Numbered from the stretch's first letter, positions 44,364 to 54,246 are shown. The stretch: DNA of 64,000 bases from UBA6623 sp965248235 (GCA_965248235.1 CBDFIU010000005.1:1674001-1738000), one strand, 5' to 3'. The notes: generated by a model from the sequence alone, not told the origin. A program made the numbers and translations.

Positions 44364-45644
44364 CTACCACAAGCCCGGCAGCCAAGTCACGAACCCGGGA
44401 ATGAGAATACAAAGGGCGACGACTCCCAGCATCACGGCCAGGTAGGACCAAATCACGCCGAAGGTACGGCTCAGCGGGATTTTCGCGATGCCGCAATTGA
44501 GGCACAGCAGCAGCGATACCGGCGGGCTCACCGTCCCGATCAACGCGGTCATCACCAGCACGACTCCCAGGTGTACCGGGTCGATGCCCACCGCGACGCC
44601 CGCTCCGTGTATCGGGCTCGCCAGCATGATGAGCAGGGGCGTCGTGTCAATCACCATCCCGAGAATGAAGACGAACAGCGTGATCAACAGCATCACGCCC
44701 AAGGGGTTCGCCGTGACCCACGCAATGGCCTCGATCATGCGGTTGGCGAACAGGTTGCGGACAAGGATTTCGCTGAACACCTTGGAGACCGCGATCACCG
44801 CCCAGATCGTCACCGTTGTGTAGGCCGCTCGGCGAATGCAGGCGATCACGTCCGCCAACGACAGCTCGCGGTAGATCAGGCCCGACAACAGCAAGGCCGC
44901 GACGCAGGCGAGGATCCCCGCTTCGGTCGGCGTCACGATGCCGCCCACCAGCCCGATCACGACCACGGCCGGAATCAACAGCGCCGGCATAGCCGACCAA
45001 GAGGCTCGCGCGATTTCCCCGAGCGCGGCGGGCCGCTCCCGACTGCCGCGGTACCCTCGCTTGAGCACCCAGTAGTGCGTCACGCCCATCAACGAAAGCC
45101 CCAGCAAGATTCCCGGCAGCGCTCCGCCCAAAAAGAGCTTCGAGACCGACGTTTCCGTCAGAAAGGCGTAGAGAATCATCAAGATGCTGGGAGGGATGAT
45201 CGGCCCGCAGCAGGAGGACGTCGCGGTGACGACCACGCTGATGTCGTCGTCGTAACCTTCCTTGGCCATGGCGGGAATCATGACGCCGCCGATGGCCGCG
45301 CTGTCGGCGGTGCAGGAGGCTTGAATCCCGGAAAAGACCATGCTCGAGAGAATGTTTACCTGCGCCAGGCCTCCGCGCAAATGCCCGATCATGAGTTTCG
45401 AAACGTCGATGATGCGGTGAATCAGCCCGCCCGAGGCCAGTAGTTCCGCCGCCAGCAAGAAGAACGGAATCGCGACCAGGACAAAGGAATCAACGCCGGC
45501 GAACATGCGAGAAGGCAGTAAAGCCGCGCTCTCCCCTTGAGCCAACAGAATGACCGTCGACGCAACGCCGAGGCTGTAGACCAGCGGGACATGGAGCACC
45601 ACCAACCCCAGCACGATCACAAAGAGAGCCAAGATCGTCAGCAT
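44364..45644 (-). CDS. TRAP transporter large permease (DctM)
   Basis: A 426-residue protein from ATG 45644 with about twelve hydrophobic segments and the DctM signatures GGLAQVNILSSMVFSGIQASCTADSAAIG and GPIIPPS. It forms the sodium-coupled translocation channel of a tripartite ATP-independent periplasmic transporter for carboxylates or sugar acids. It is 28 bp downstream of the DctQ gene. No DctP solute-binding protein gene is adjacent, so substrate identity is unknown. Confidence 0.93.
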   Translation of the reverse strand: MLTILALFVIVLGLVVLHVPLVYSLGVASTVILLAQGESAALLPSRMFAGVDSFVLVAIPFFLLAAELLASGGLIHRIIDVSKLMIGHLRGGLAQVNILSSMVFSGIQASCTADSAAIGGVMIPAMAKEGYDDDISVVVTATSSCCGPIIPPSILMILYAFLTETSVSKLFLGGALPGILLGLSLMGVTHYWVLKRGYRGSRERPAALGEIARASWSAMPALLIPAVVVIGLVGGIVTPTEAGILACVAALLLSGLIYRELSLADVIACIRRAAYTTVTIWAVIAVSKVFSEILVRNLFANRMIEAIAWVTANPLGVMLLITLFVFILGMVIDTTPLLIMLASPIHGAGVAVGIDPVHLGVVLVMTALIGTVSPPVSLLLCLNCGIAKIPLSRTFGVIWSYLAVMLGVVALCILIPGFVTWLPGLW

Positions 45645-45672
45645 GCGGATTGAATCATTGCCGGGGACGGAC

Positions 45673-46140
45673 TTAGGAACGCAACGTCTCCACAATCAGC
45701 CGCAGGCGTTCGACGGCAACGAGTACGAAACCGGCCGGGATGACGAGGTAGATGACCCCCATCGGAAGCCAGGCGAAGGAGTTCGTGGCGTAGAGCATCG
45801 TCGTCGGCAGAAACTGCGTCGAAGCGGCTAGAACGACAAGGGAAAACGCCAGCGCCAGCACATGGGTCAGGGCGTCGAGTCGCCGCTGCCCGCCCTCTCC
45901 GAGGCGGTCCCGTAGGAAATCCACCTGGAAGTGCAAACCCTCGCGGTCCGCGACATGCCATAGCAGAAACAGAATCCAGATGAACCCAAAACGGCTGAAC
46001 TCCTCGACCCACATCAGCGGGTTGGCGAGAGCTGTGTAGCGCAGGAAAATGTTGAGCGACTGTAAGAACAGAACGGTCGAGAACAGCAGGACGGCCGCCC
46101 ACTCGGCGAACGTCTTGGTCAGTTGGGAATAGCGTTTCAC
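45673..46140 (-). CDS. TRAP transporter small permease (DctQ)
   Basis: A 155-residue protein with four membrane segments and the DctQ motif RYTALANPLMWVEEFSRFGFIWILFL. It pairs with the large permease encoded directly downstream. The next gene upstream is a VWFA remnant rather than a solute-binding protein, unusual for a TRAP locus. Confidence 0.9.
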   Translation of the reverse strand: MKRYSQLTKTFAEWAAVLLFSTVLFLQSLNIFLRYTALANPLMWVEEFSRFGFIWILFLLWHVADREGLHFQVDFLRDRLGEGGQRRLDALTHVLALAFSLVVLAASTQFLPTTMLYATNSFAWLPMGVIYLVIPAGFVLVAVERLRLIVETLRS

Positions 46141-46237
46141 GGGGAGAGATGATTATGCCAGACCGAGCCGGGGGATGGCGTCGGCAAGACGGACGGCCTT
46201 CAACCGAGACGGCCGTGCGCTCGGAAATCCACCGACC

Positions 46238-46858
46238 CTAACTGTCGGTCAGGCGGGATGGCGGCCTATGGTTGAGGGTTGCGAGTCGCTTGCGTTCCGC
46301 GGTCTGGTTCTTCCCAATAGCCGGCGCGGGCTCGCACGACGGTCTTGGGGCGCTTGACTCGTACGCTGACGTTGCACCGAGCGAAAACAAGACTTCCGGG
46401 CGGGCTTGCTCGACAAAACGTTTGGCCTTGCGGTAGGAGCCCTTGTGACTCGGGTCGAGTAGAGGCTGATCGAGGTAGACCCAGGTGAGCCCGGCCGGAG
46501 TGGAACCGGAAGGCGAAGTAGGCGGACGCGCGTTCTGTTGATCGTTGGTGTTGGGTCCGTCCTTTTTGGACGAGGGCACGAATTCGAAGGTCGCGATCTG
46601 TTGCCGCCGCCCGTCTTCAAAGAGCCTGAAGTCGCTTTTCGAAAGTCCCTCAACGGCGAGGCCTCTTTGATCAACGACCCGAACCTCAACTTCCATCAGC
46701 GCCGTTTCGGCTCGGAAGGTGACGTCGGCGTCCTGGGTTTGGGGAAAAGACGCGGACGCCGTCGAGCCACTGAAGGGGAGAATCGACGCAAGAAGGGAAA
46801 CGATCAGTTTCACCCGACGCGAGACGCGATTGGACTGTGATTGGCTTCGTGTCGGCAT
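46238..46858 (-). pseudogene. VWFA-related Acidobacterial domain protein, truncated
   Basis: A 206-codon frame with signal peptide and the opening of the VWFA-related domain family of Acidobacteria (TALMEVEVRVVDQRGLAVEG then DFRLFEDGRRQQIATFEF). Full members continue into a von Willebrand A fold of 200 or more further residues with a metal site; here the frame passes into unrelated, low-complexity sequence after WVYLDQPLLDPSHKGSYRKA. The gene is therefore probably a decayed 5' part. Confidence 0.65.
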
Positions 46859-47055
46859 GTCCCAACAAACACCCCAACGAGCCGGCGAATCCGTGACTGC
46901 ACCACATCACGCAGCCTATTCTAGCGTTTCGGTGATCGGCCTGTCGGGACTGTGTCAAGAACACGGCTCTCGCGGCTTCGTGACGCTGTTGGTTGCCGTC
47001 TCGATGGCGCTCGACTACTCTGATACCAGGCGGCTCGGTGCCTAAGGAGTTTGGC

Positions 47056-48405
47056 ATGGCTTCTCAGAGTCGACGCAATTTTTTGAAAAGCTCAGCCGGG
47101 TTGGCGGCGGCGGGTGGATCGGCCGTTCCCCTGACGGCGGCGTCTTCATCGCGCGTGCTCGGCGCGAATGATCGTATTCGCGTGGGGTTGATCGGTTGCG
47201 GCGGAATGGGCCGCGGCGACCTGCGCGATTTCCTCAAGACCGGCGAGGTCGAGTGCGTCGCGCTTTGCGACGTCGATAAGGCGCGGATCGACGAGACGCA
47301 AGAGAAGGTCGTCGAATGGGCCGATCAAAAGGCCGAGTTCCTGACGCAAGACTTCCGCCGCGTGATCGACCGTAACGACATCGACGCCGTCATCGTCGCC
47401 ACGCCCGATCACTGGCACGCCATTCCGACGATCATGGCTTGTAAAGCCGGCAAAGACGTCTATGTCGAGAAGCCCTTGGCCCTGACGGTCCCGGAAGGCC
47501 GCGTGATGGTGGATGTCGCGCGCCGGGAAAAACGCGTTGTGCAAATGGGAACGCAACAACGCAGCGCCGAACACTATACCGATGCGGTCGAGTACGTCAA
47601 GAGCGGCAAGCTGGGGCAGATTCGCTTAATCAGGACGTGGGTCTACCTGGACTGGAAAGGCGAGACGCCGGTTCGCGCCGACAGCGCGCCGCCCGAAGGC
47701 GTCGATTACGACATGTGGCTGGGACCGGCGCCGAAGCGGCCTTTCAACGAGAACCGCTTTCACTTTAGCTTCCGCTGGTTTTGGGACTACTCGGGCGGTC
47801 TGATGACCGACTGGGGCGCGCATATGATCGATATCGCCAACTGGGCGATGGGGATCAAGGCGCCGACCTCGGCGGTGTCGATCGGCGGCAAGTTCGGGTA
47901 CCCCAACGACGGCGCGCAAACGCCCGACACGCAACAAGTGCTGTGGCAGTATCCGAACTTCAGCATGATTTGGGAACACGCGCTGGGCGTGGGACGAGGC
48001 CCGGAAGCCCGCGAACACGGCGTGCAGTTTCACGGTAATGACGGCGTGCTGGTGATTGATCGCTCGGGCTGGGAAGTGTATCCCGAGACGGATCAGCTTG
48101 ATTTCAAGAAGTACAGGACGTTCAAGTCCGAGGGGATGCCGCGGCAGCAGGTGCGGACCGACAAGCTCGACTACCACCTCACGCACGTCGAGAATTTCCT
48201 CGAATGTATGCGGACGCGCGAGAAGCCGCGCTCCGACATCGAGATCGGCCACGATTCGATGATCGCCTGCCATCTGGGGAACCTGGCGTTTCGGCTGGGG
48301 CGGCGGGTCGATTGGGATATCGACAATGAGCGCCCGATCAATGACCCGGACGCGGACAAGCTGTTTCGCCGGGAGTATCGCAAGCCTTGGAAGCTGGAGG
48401 CGTAG
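47056..48405 (+). CDS. Tat-exported Gfo/Idh/MocA-family oxidoreductase
   Basis: A 449-residue protein, ATG at 47056 six bases after AAGGAG. It has a twin-arginine signal (SRRNFLKSSAG), an NAD(P)-binding start IRVGLIGCGGMGRGDL, the catalytic-region motif VEKPLALTVPEG (EKP with Lys) and a C-terminal beta-sheet domain with MTDWGAHMIDIANW. Exported Gfo/Idh proteins of this kind are abundant in Acidobacteriota and Planctomycetes and act on sugars or glycosides. It is followed by an intergenic gap and a DAO-family enzyme on the same strand. Confidence 0.93.
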   Translation: MASQSRRNFLKSSAGLAAAGGSAVPLTAASSSRVLGANDRIRVGLIGCGGMGRGDLRDFLKTGEVECVALCDVDKARIDETQEKVVEWADQKAEFLTQDFRRVIDRNDIDAVIVATPDHWHAIPTIMACKAGKDVYVEKPLALTVPEGRVMVDVARREKRVVQMGTQQRSAEHYTDAVEYVKSGKLGQIRLIRTWVYLDWKGETPVRADSAPPEGVDYDMWLGPAPKRPFNENRFHFSFRWFWDYSGGLMTDWGAHMIDIANWAMGIKAPTSAVSIGGKFGYPNDGAQTPDTQQVLWQYPNFSMIWEHALGVGRGPEAREHGVQFHGNDGVLVIDRSGWEVYPETDQLDFKKYRTFKSEGMPRQQVRTDKLDYHLTHVENFLECMRTREKPRSDIEIGHDSMIACHLGNLAFRLGRRVDWDIDNERPINDPDADKLFRREYRKPWKLEA

Positions 48406-48590
48406 GGCGGGCGTTCGAGCGTTCTCGTGGGCCCGGTGGACCGCGGTGAACCGGGCTGAGCGCGGACTTGGGTCCGCGCCTCTGATTCCGCTGCTCGCAT
48501 TGCCGGCGGGATGTTCCACATTTCTGTCGCTCGCACAGGCCGGAAAACGGCGCTGAACGGCTTCCCCAGGGGGCCTGCTACCATGTGTTG

Positions 48591-49748
48591 ATGCAGGACT
48601 CGATATGGTTCCGCACTCTCCCCCGAGAACTGCGCGAGACATTACAACAAAGCGAGGAATTACCCGAAGAGGCGGAAGTCGTTATCGTCGGCGCCGGGAT
48701 GGTGGGGCTGATGACGGCCTACTACCTCACCGAGGCGGGCGTTGGCGATATTTGGGTGATCGATCGCAGTACCGCCGTCGGAGAAGCGAGCGGGTCGAAC
48801 GCCGGGGGCTTGTGGTACGCCCAGCAGAGTCCCGAAATGGGGCCTCTGGCCTCGTTGGTGAAGAAGACGGCGGAGTTGTATGAGGAGTTGGGCGAGCGCT
48901 TCGAGTTTGACCTGTGCAAGCCCGGGATGCTGCAACTGTTCTTTACCGCCAAGCAGGCCGCGCAGCGAGCCGCTTTGGTCAAGGCCGTCAAGAAGGCCGG
49001 CTTCCGCGCCGAGAGCGTTTCGCCGAAACAGGTTCGCGAGCTAGAACCGACTTTAGGGACGAATCCCAAAGGCGGCATCTTCTATCCCGACGAAGGACGC
49101 CTGCACCCCGCCCGCCTCGCCGGCAATTTGGCGCGATATTTGCGCGAAAAGGAAGTGCGTTTCGCGCTGGGCGTCAAGGTGGAAAGTCTCAACCCCCAAA
49201 TCGAAACGGCCCAGGGGGAGTTTTCCGCCGGCACCACCGTGATTACGACGGGAGCGTGGACGCCTCTTGTGACGGCGGAGCTGGGCTGGAAGCCGCCGAT
49301 CAAACCGATGCGGGGCACGTTGTTGGCCATGGAACCGATACGACAGACGCTGCGGCACACGGTGATGACGCCCAACTACTATTACTGGCAACTCAGCGAA
49401 GGCCACATTGCCGGCGGCGGGTCGATCGAGGACGTGGGCTTCCGGCGAGGCACGGAGGAGGAAACGGTCTCCTCGATCCGTGCGGAGATGAACGAGCTGG
49501 TGCCCTCGGTCGCGCAACGCGCCGAGGCATGCCGCTGGTCGGGCTTTCGCCCCTTTTGCCAGGACGCGAAGCCGGTGATCGGCGCCGTCCCGGGCCAGGA
49601 CAACATGTTTGTCGGTGCCGGCCATTTCAAGAAGGGCATCATGATGGCCCCGGTAACCGGCAAGATCTTGGCGGATCTGGTGACCGAAGGCAAGACGAAA
49701 CTGGGGATCAAGTCCTTCAACCCAGGCCGCTTTCGGCGCAGAAAGTAG
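48591..49748 (+). CDS. FAD-dependent oxidoreductase (DAO family)
   Basis: A protein of about 385 residues of the D-amino-acid/glycine oxidase family. The FAD-binding motif VVIVGAGMVGLMTAYYLTEAG lies near residue 30, GEASGSNAGGLWYAQQSP is the conserved second FAD loop, and GHFKKGIMMAPVTGKILADLV closes the fold. The product is probably an imino acid from an unknown amine or amino acid. In-frame GTG 48585 and ATG 48591 are both possible starts. Confidence 0.88.
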   Translation: MQDSIWFRTLPRELRETLQQSEELPEEAEVVIVGAGMVGLMTAYYLTEAGVGDIWVIDRSTAVGEASGSNAGGLWYAQQSPEMGPLASLVKKTAELYEELGERFEFDLCKPGMLQLFFTAKQAAQRAALVKAVKKAGFRAESVSPKQVRELEPTLGTNPKGGIFYPDEGRLHPARLAGNLARYLREKEVRFALGVKVESLNPQIETAQGEFSAGTTVITTGAWTPLVTAELGWKPPIKPMRGTLLAMEPIRQTLRHTVMTPNYYYWQLSEGHIAGGGSIEDVGFRRGTEEETVSSIRAEMNELVPSVAQRAEACRWSGFRPFCQDAKPVIGAVPGQDNMFVGAGHFKKGIMMAPVTGKILADLVTEGKTKLGIKSFNPGRFRRRK

Positions 49749-49846
49749 CCTACGGGAACTTGGCGGACCGGCGGAGACAAGCTGAGAGTTTGTCGGAACC
49801 CGGGGGCTGGGGCAAACACGAGTGTTTGTCGCCACCGGCTGCTAAC

Positions 49847-49880
49847 CCGCTTATCTCATCGCCTGGCGGCGTCGCGGAGG
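49847..49880 (-). repeat. REP family 2, single arm overlapping gpmI 3' end
   Basis: AACCCGCTTATCTCATCGCC matches the outer arm of the family 2 palindromes. It overlaps the gpmI stop codon, so the last codons of gpmI (DAARR) are written within the repeat sequence. Confidence 0.55.
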
Positions 49881-51403
49881 TCGCGGCCGGTTATCTCTTC
49901 CGATGGATCGATTCCGAGCACGGCTAGGATCGTTGGGGCGATATCGCGGAGCGAGCCGTCGGTGCGCAAAGGGCCGCTGTAGTCGCTCATCAGAACCAAC
50001 GGTACCGGGAAAGTCGTGTGATAGGTATGCGGCAGGCCGGTTTCGGGGTCAACTAATAAGTCCGCATTGCCGTGGTCGGCGGTGATGATCCAGGCGCCGC
50101 CCTTTTCGCGCAAGGGGCCTTCGATCTTCCCCAGGCAATCGTCGACGGTTTCGATCGCTTTCACCGCCGCCGGGATCACGCCGGTGTGCCCGACCATGTC
50201 GCCGTTGGCGAAGTTGACGACGATCAGATCGAAGTCGCTTTCGATGCCGCGAAGCACGACTTCGCATACGCCGGCGGCGCTCATTTCCGGTTGCAGGTCA
50301 TAGGTAGCAACCTTGGGTGAGGAGACCATCTCGCGCTCTTCACCGGGGAAGGGCTTCTCGCCGCCGCCGTTGAAGAAGTACGTCACGTGCGGGTACTTCT
50401 CGGTTTCGGCGACCCGCAGGTTGCGCAGCCCGGCTTCGGAGATTATCTCGCCGAGAATGCGCTCGGGGTGGAACGGCGGCAGGACGACGGGGAAACGGTA
50501 GTTCTTGTCGTACTCCGTCATCGTGACGTAGTGGAGGTCGCGGGGCATCACGTCGCGGGGCAGGCCTTCGAGGGAGGGATCGTTGAGGGCCAGCGAGATT
50601 TGGCGGGCTCGGTCGGCGCGAAAGTTGAAGAACAGAACCGCGTCACCGTCTTCGACGGTGGCCAGGGGTTGCCCGGCGTCGTCTTGTAAAACCGCGGGCT
50701 CGACGAACTCGTCGGTCACACCGCGCTCGTAGGACGCGCGGACGGCGGCCACCGGGTCGCTCGCCATGACGCCTTCGCCGGTCACCATGGCGCGGAAGGC
50801 GCGCTCGACGCGCTCCCAACGCCGGTCGCGATCCATGGCGTAGTAGCGACCGCTGACCGAGGCGATCTTGCCGAAGCCGATTTCACGCATTTTGGCATCG
50901 AGCTCGGCGATCGAGTCGGCCCCGCTTTCCGGCGGCACGTCACGGCCGTCGGTGAAGGCGTGGACGAACACGTTTTCGACGCTTTTCCGTTTGGCCATCT
51001 CGAGCAGAGCATAGAGGTGCGAGCAATGCGAGTGAACGCCGCCGGGGCTGACTAGGCCGAGGAGATGGAGTCGGCGCGATCGGGCGTGCTCCATGGCGCC
51101 GTTGAGGACCGGGTTGTCGAACAGCTCGCCGGTCGCGATCATGTCGTCGATGCGAGTGACGTCCATCCGGACAATGCGGCCGGCGCCGATGTTGAGGTGA
51201 CCGACTTCGCTGTTGCCCATCTGACCGTCGGGGAGTCCGACGAAAGGGCCGTCGGTGCGGATAGTGGTCGCGGGAAACTCGGCCCGCAGGCGGTCGAAAT
51301 TGGGAGTGCGGGCCATGGCGACGGCGTTGTTGGCGGGGTCGGGGTTTTCTCCCCAGCCGTCCATGATGGTGAGAACGAAGGGTTTGTTGCGACGTGCGGG
51401 CAT
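49856..51403 (-). CDS. gpmI: 2,3-bisphosphoglycerate-independent phosphoglycerate mutase
   Basis: A 515-residue manganese enzyme interconverting 3- and 2-phosphoglycerate. The start is FVLTIMDGWGENP; the phosphorylated Ser is at about residue 65 in QMGNSEVGHLNIGAG; metal sites are in DGRDVPPESG and ADHGNADLL. Length and motifs match the family, and no lesion is seen. Its 3' end overlaps a REP-like arm. It is transcribed alone, convergent with the DAO-family gene. Confidence 0.97.
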   Translation of the reverse strand: MPARRNKPFVLTIMDGWGENPDPANNAVAMARTPNFDRLRAEFPATTIRTDGPFVGLPDGQMGNSEVGHLNIGAGRIVRMDVTRIDDMIATGELFDNPVLNGAMEHARSRRLHLLGLVSPGGVHSHCSHLYALLEMAKRKSVENVFVHAFTDGRDVPPESGADSIAELDAKMREIGFGKIASVSGRYYAMDRDRRWERVERAFRAMVTGEGVMASDPVAAVRASYERGVTDEFVEPAVLQDDAGQPLATVEDGDAVLFFNFRADRARQISLALNDPSLEGLPRDVMPRDLHYVTMTEYDKNYRFPVVLPPFHPERILGEIISEAGLRNLRVAETEKYPHVTYFFNGGGEKPFPGEEREMVSSPKVATYDLQPEMSAAGVCEVVLRGIESDFDLIVVNFANGDMVGHTGVIPAAVKAIETVDDCLGKIEGPLREKGGAWIITADHGNADLLVDPETGLPHTYHTTFPVPLVLMSDYSGPLRTDGSLRDIAPTILAVLGIDPSEEITGRDLRDAARR

Positions 51404-51540
51404 GGTGTTGATTCTTTATTATCTCAGGGAGTCGGGAGGGCGGCTGAAAACGTGCGGAGTGCCCGAAGCCTCGGCCGGCCTTGCGACGGACAGGACGGAG
51501 CGAATCGGGAGTGGGGTAGGATTGGGGTCGTTGACTGTCG

Positions 51541-51811
51541 ATGCCTGAGATCAGCCGGTTCTTTGGAATCGTCGTTCGGATGTATTAAGCTGACCCATCC
51601 GCCGCCGCGCTTTCATGTGCGGTACAGAGGGCACAAGGCCATCGTCGCGATCGACACGCTTGCCGTACTGGAGGGGCAAATCCCGCCCAGGGTTCTTGGA
51701 TTGGTGACGGAATGGGCGGCGCTCCGCCGTGCGCGGTAGAGCGAAAACTGGAACTTGGCGGGCGATCACGCACGGTTGAAAATGTTGAAAATGATTCAGC
51801 CCTTGGAGTAG
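51541..51811 (+). pseudogene. DUF4160-family protein, decayed
   Basis: The start MPEISRFFGIVVRMY is followed by TAA, a single-base insertion and the continuation HPPPRFHVRYRGHKAIVAID...LVTEWAALRRAR, an in-frame TAG, then ENWNLAGDHARLKMLKMIQPLE to the final stop. Together they rebuild a complete DUF4160 protein of about 85 residues, a family often paired with DUF2442. No intact partner is visible downstream. Three independent lesions mean it is dead. Confidence 0.72.
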
Positions 51812-51950
51812 GTGATGCTGGAAGATATGCCGACGGGAAGACGGCCCCACCCAAGCTATGATGAAACCGGTTCCGATTCCGCGTGAATCGCGACCGCGCC
51901 GTCGTGGTTGATGCGCCTACAACCTGCATTAACCGCGACCGTCCCAGGCT

Positions 51951-52172
51951 ATGACCGATTCCGATCAGGTTCAACCCTTCGCCCCGCGGCCGGTGGAAAC
52001 GGGGGGCGGCGCGCGCGCGAAAGCGGCGGCGGCGGAGTTTCAATGCTACATCTGCGCGGAGGGGTCGGAGGAGATTTGCGTTCGCTGTACGCGGGACGCC
52101 TGCGGGAATCACCTTTGCGAGAAGTGCCTTCGTTGTAGCGACTGCTGCGGGTGCGAAGAGGTTCGGGCGTGA
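51951..52172 (+). CDS. Small Cys-rich zinc-binding-type protein
   Basis: A 73-residue protein with nine or more Cys in the last 45 residues, in the spacing CYIC...CVRCTRDACGNHLCEKC...CSDCCGCE, with one His that could complete a second metal site. It resembles short double zinc ribbons or B-box-like knuckles. The N-terminal 28 residues are low complexity. Function is unknown. It precedes the IlvD/EDD dehydratase on the same strand by about 125 bp. Confidence 0.6.
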   Translation: MTDSDQVQPFAPRPVETGGGARAKAAAAEFQCYICAEGSEEICVRCTRDACGNHLCEKCLRCSDCCGCEEVRA

Positions 52173-52298
52173 AGCGGGTCTCTCGATCTTCGCCGTAACG
52201 GGCTGTGAGCCGGATTACCACCGATCAGTACCGAAAGCCGCCAACCCTCCGCAGGGCGGAAGCACGTATAATCTCGGGTCGGGGAGCAATCAGGCTTT

Positions 52299-54059
52299 AT
52301 GGACAAAAAACGCACGCTTCGCAGTCAAGATTGGTTCGGGCGCAAGGATAAGCTCGGCTTCATCCATCGCTCATGGATGAGGGGGTACCCGACCACTGTC
52401 TTCCAAAACAAACCGGTCATCGGAATTTGCAATTCCTGGAGTGAGTTGACGAGCTGCAACTCCCATCTGAGAGAAGTCGCCGAGGCCGTCAAGCGGGGCG
52501 TTTGGTCGGCGGGCGGGTTCCCGCTGGAGTTCCCGACAATTTCGCTCGGCGAGCCCTACATGCGGCCGTCTTCGATGATGTTCCGCAATTTGATGGCGAT
52601 GGACGTCGAGGAGTCGATTCGCGCCAACCCGATCGACGCCGTGGTTTTGCTGTGCGGCTGCGACAAGACGACCCCGGCGCAGTTGATGGGCTCGGCGAGC
52701 GCCGATTTACCCGCGATCGTCGTTCCCGGCGGGCCGATGCTGCGAGGCATGTTCAAGAACAAGGAGATCGGCTCGGGAACCGATGTTTGGCGCTACTGGG
52801 ACGAACTGCGCGCGGGGCGCATCAGCCAGGAGGATTGGTGCGAGCTGGAATCCTGCATGTCGCGCAGCGCCGGGCACTGCATGGTGATGGGAACGGCGTC
52901 GACGATGACGAGCCTGGCCGAAGCGCTGGGCATGACGCTGACCGGTTGCGCGAATATCCCGGCAGTCGACTCGCGCCGATACGAAATCGCGCAGCGCAGC
53001 GGGGAGCGCATTGTTGAAATGGTTTGGGAAGATCTACGACCGTCACAAATTCTGACTCAGGAGGCGATCGAAAACGCCATCCGCGTCGATATGGCGATCG
53101 GCGGCTCGACGAACGCCATCATTCACCTGGTCGCCATCGCTGCGCGGCTGGGGATCAAGTTGCCGCTGTTGCTGTTTGACGAAATTTCGCGTACGACACC
53201 GATGATTACAAATGTAGTTCCATCGGGCGAGCACCTGATGGAGGACATGTTTTATGCCGGCGGCATACCGGTGGTCATGAAACGGCTCGAGGCACTGCTG
53301 CATGGCGACGCGATTACCGTGACCGGCAAGACGATGGGAGAAAACGTCGCCTCGGCGGAATGCCATAACCCCGACGTGATCCGCCCGCTCGACAACCCGG
53401 TCGAGAGCAAGGGCGGCACGGTGATTCTCCACGGCAACCTGGCCCCCAACGGCGCGGTGATCAAGACAAGCGCCGCGACGAAGCGCTTGCTCAAGCACAC
53501 CGGACGCGCGGTAGTATTTGAAGACCACGACGATTTCATGACGCGTCACGACGATCCGGATCTCGACATCGAAGAGAACTGCGTGATGGTGCTCAAGAAC
53601 GGCGGTCCGACGGGCGGGCCGGGGATGCCCGAATACGGCAACCTACCGATCCCGGCGAAGTTGCTCAAGCAAGGCGTCGAGGACATGGTGCGGATCTCGG
53701 ACGCTCGGATGAGCGGCACGAGCTACGGCACGGTCGTGCTGCACATCTCGCCCGAGGCGGCGGTCGGGGGGCCGCTGGCGATTGTTCAAAACGGCGACGA
53801 GATCGAGCTGGACGTCGAAAACCGCAAGATCAATCTGCTGGTTTCCGACGAGGAGATCGCACAAAGACTGGCCGCCTGGAAGCCGCGTCCGCGCCACTAC
53901 GACCGCGGTTATGGGCGGCTGTATATTGACCACACTCTACAGGCCGACGAGGGCTGCGATTTCGATTTTCTGCCGCAGTGGGCAGGGCAGGGCGAAATCG
54001 AGTTGACCGAAGAAGAGGCAGCGAAGCGCGCGGTCGAGCACCTGCCCTACGCGTTTTGA
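52299..54059 (+). CDS. IlvD/EDD-family dehydratase, probably a sugar-acid (pentonate) dehydratase
   Basis: A 586-residue iron-sulphur dehydratase. Candidate cluster ligands are Cys53 (SELTSCNSH), Cys121 (LLCGCDKTTPAQ) and Cys194 (SAGHCMVMGTAST). The N-terminal motif SQDWFGRKDKLGFIHRSWM matches the arabinonate/xylonate dehydratase branch rather than branched-chain biosynthetic IlvD. The product would be a 2-keto-3-deoxy sugar acid. The presence of a GH51 arabinofuranosidase in the window makes pentose catabolism plausible, though the genes are about 17 kb apart. Confidence 0.88.
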   Translation: MDKKRTLRSQDWFGRKDKLGFIHRSWMRGYPTTVFQNKPVIGICNSWSELTSCNSHLREVAEAVKRGVWSAGGFPLEFPTISLGEPYMRPSSMMFRNLMAMDVEESIRANPIDAVVLLCGCDKTTPAQLMGSASADLPAIVVPGGPMLRGMFKNKEIGSGTDVWRYWDELRAGRISQEDWCELESCMSRSAGHCMVMGTASTMTSLAEALGMTLTGCANIPAVDSRRYEIAQRSGERIVEMVWEDLRPSQILTQEAIENAIRVDMAIGGSTNAIIHLVAIAARLGIKLPLLLFDEISRTTPMITNVVPSGEHLMEDMFYAGGIPVVMKRLEALLHGDAITVTGKTMGENVASAECHNPDVIRPLDNPVESKGGTVILHGNLAPNGAVIKTSAATKRLLKHTGRAVVFEDHDDFMTRHDDPDLDIEENCVMVLKNGGPTGGPGMPEYGNLPIPAKLLKQGVEDMVRISDARMSGTSYGTVVLHISPEAAVGGPLAIVQNGDEIELDVENRKINLLVSDEEIAQRLAAWKPRPRHYDRGYGRLYIDHTLQADEGCDFDFLPQWAGQGEIELTEEEAAKRAVEHLPYAF

Positions 54060-54246
54060 TCCGCCGCGACGAACTACGAAATCGTGTGCTGGAGGCTCGC
54101 GGAAGGGCGGGATTTGGCGTGCTGAACGTGCAATGAGACGGTAATGAGCCTGCAATGAAATCAGTGTGGAGGTTACTAAGTGGCTTGTTATCTTTGATAT
54201 GACTTGCAACAAACGTTGTAATGAACGGTGTGCGAAACTGAAATGA

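Noticed and set aside
42089..48527. Similarity between about 50 bp at 42089-42139 and 48477-48527 (CTCTGATTC, TGCTCGCAT, GCCGG)
   Set aside because: Identity is patchy and there is no palindrome or border; it may be an old repeat but is too weak to list.
51812..51950. DUF2442 partner after the DUF4160 remnant
   Set aside because: A short MLED-type start is present but the following codons do not resemble the family and stop quickly.
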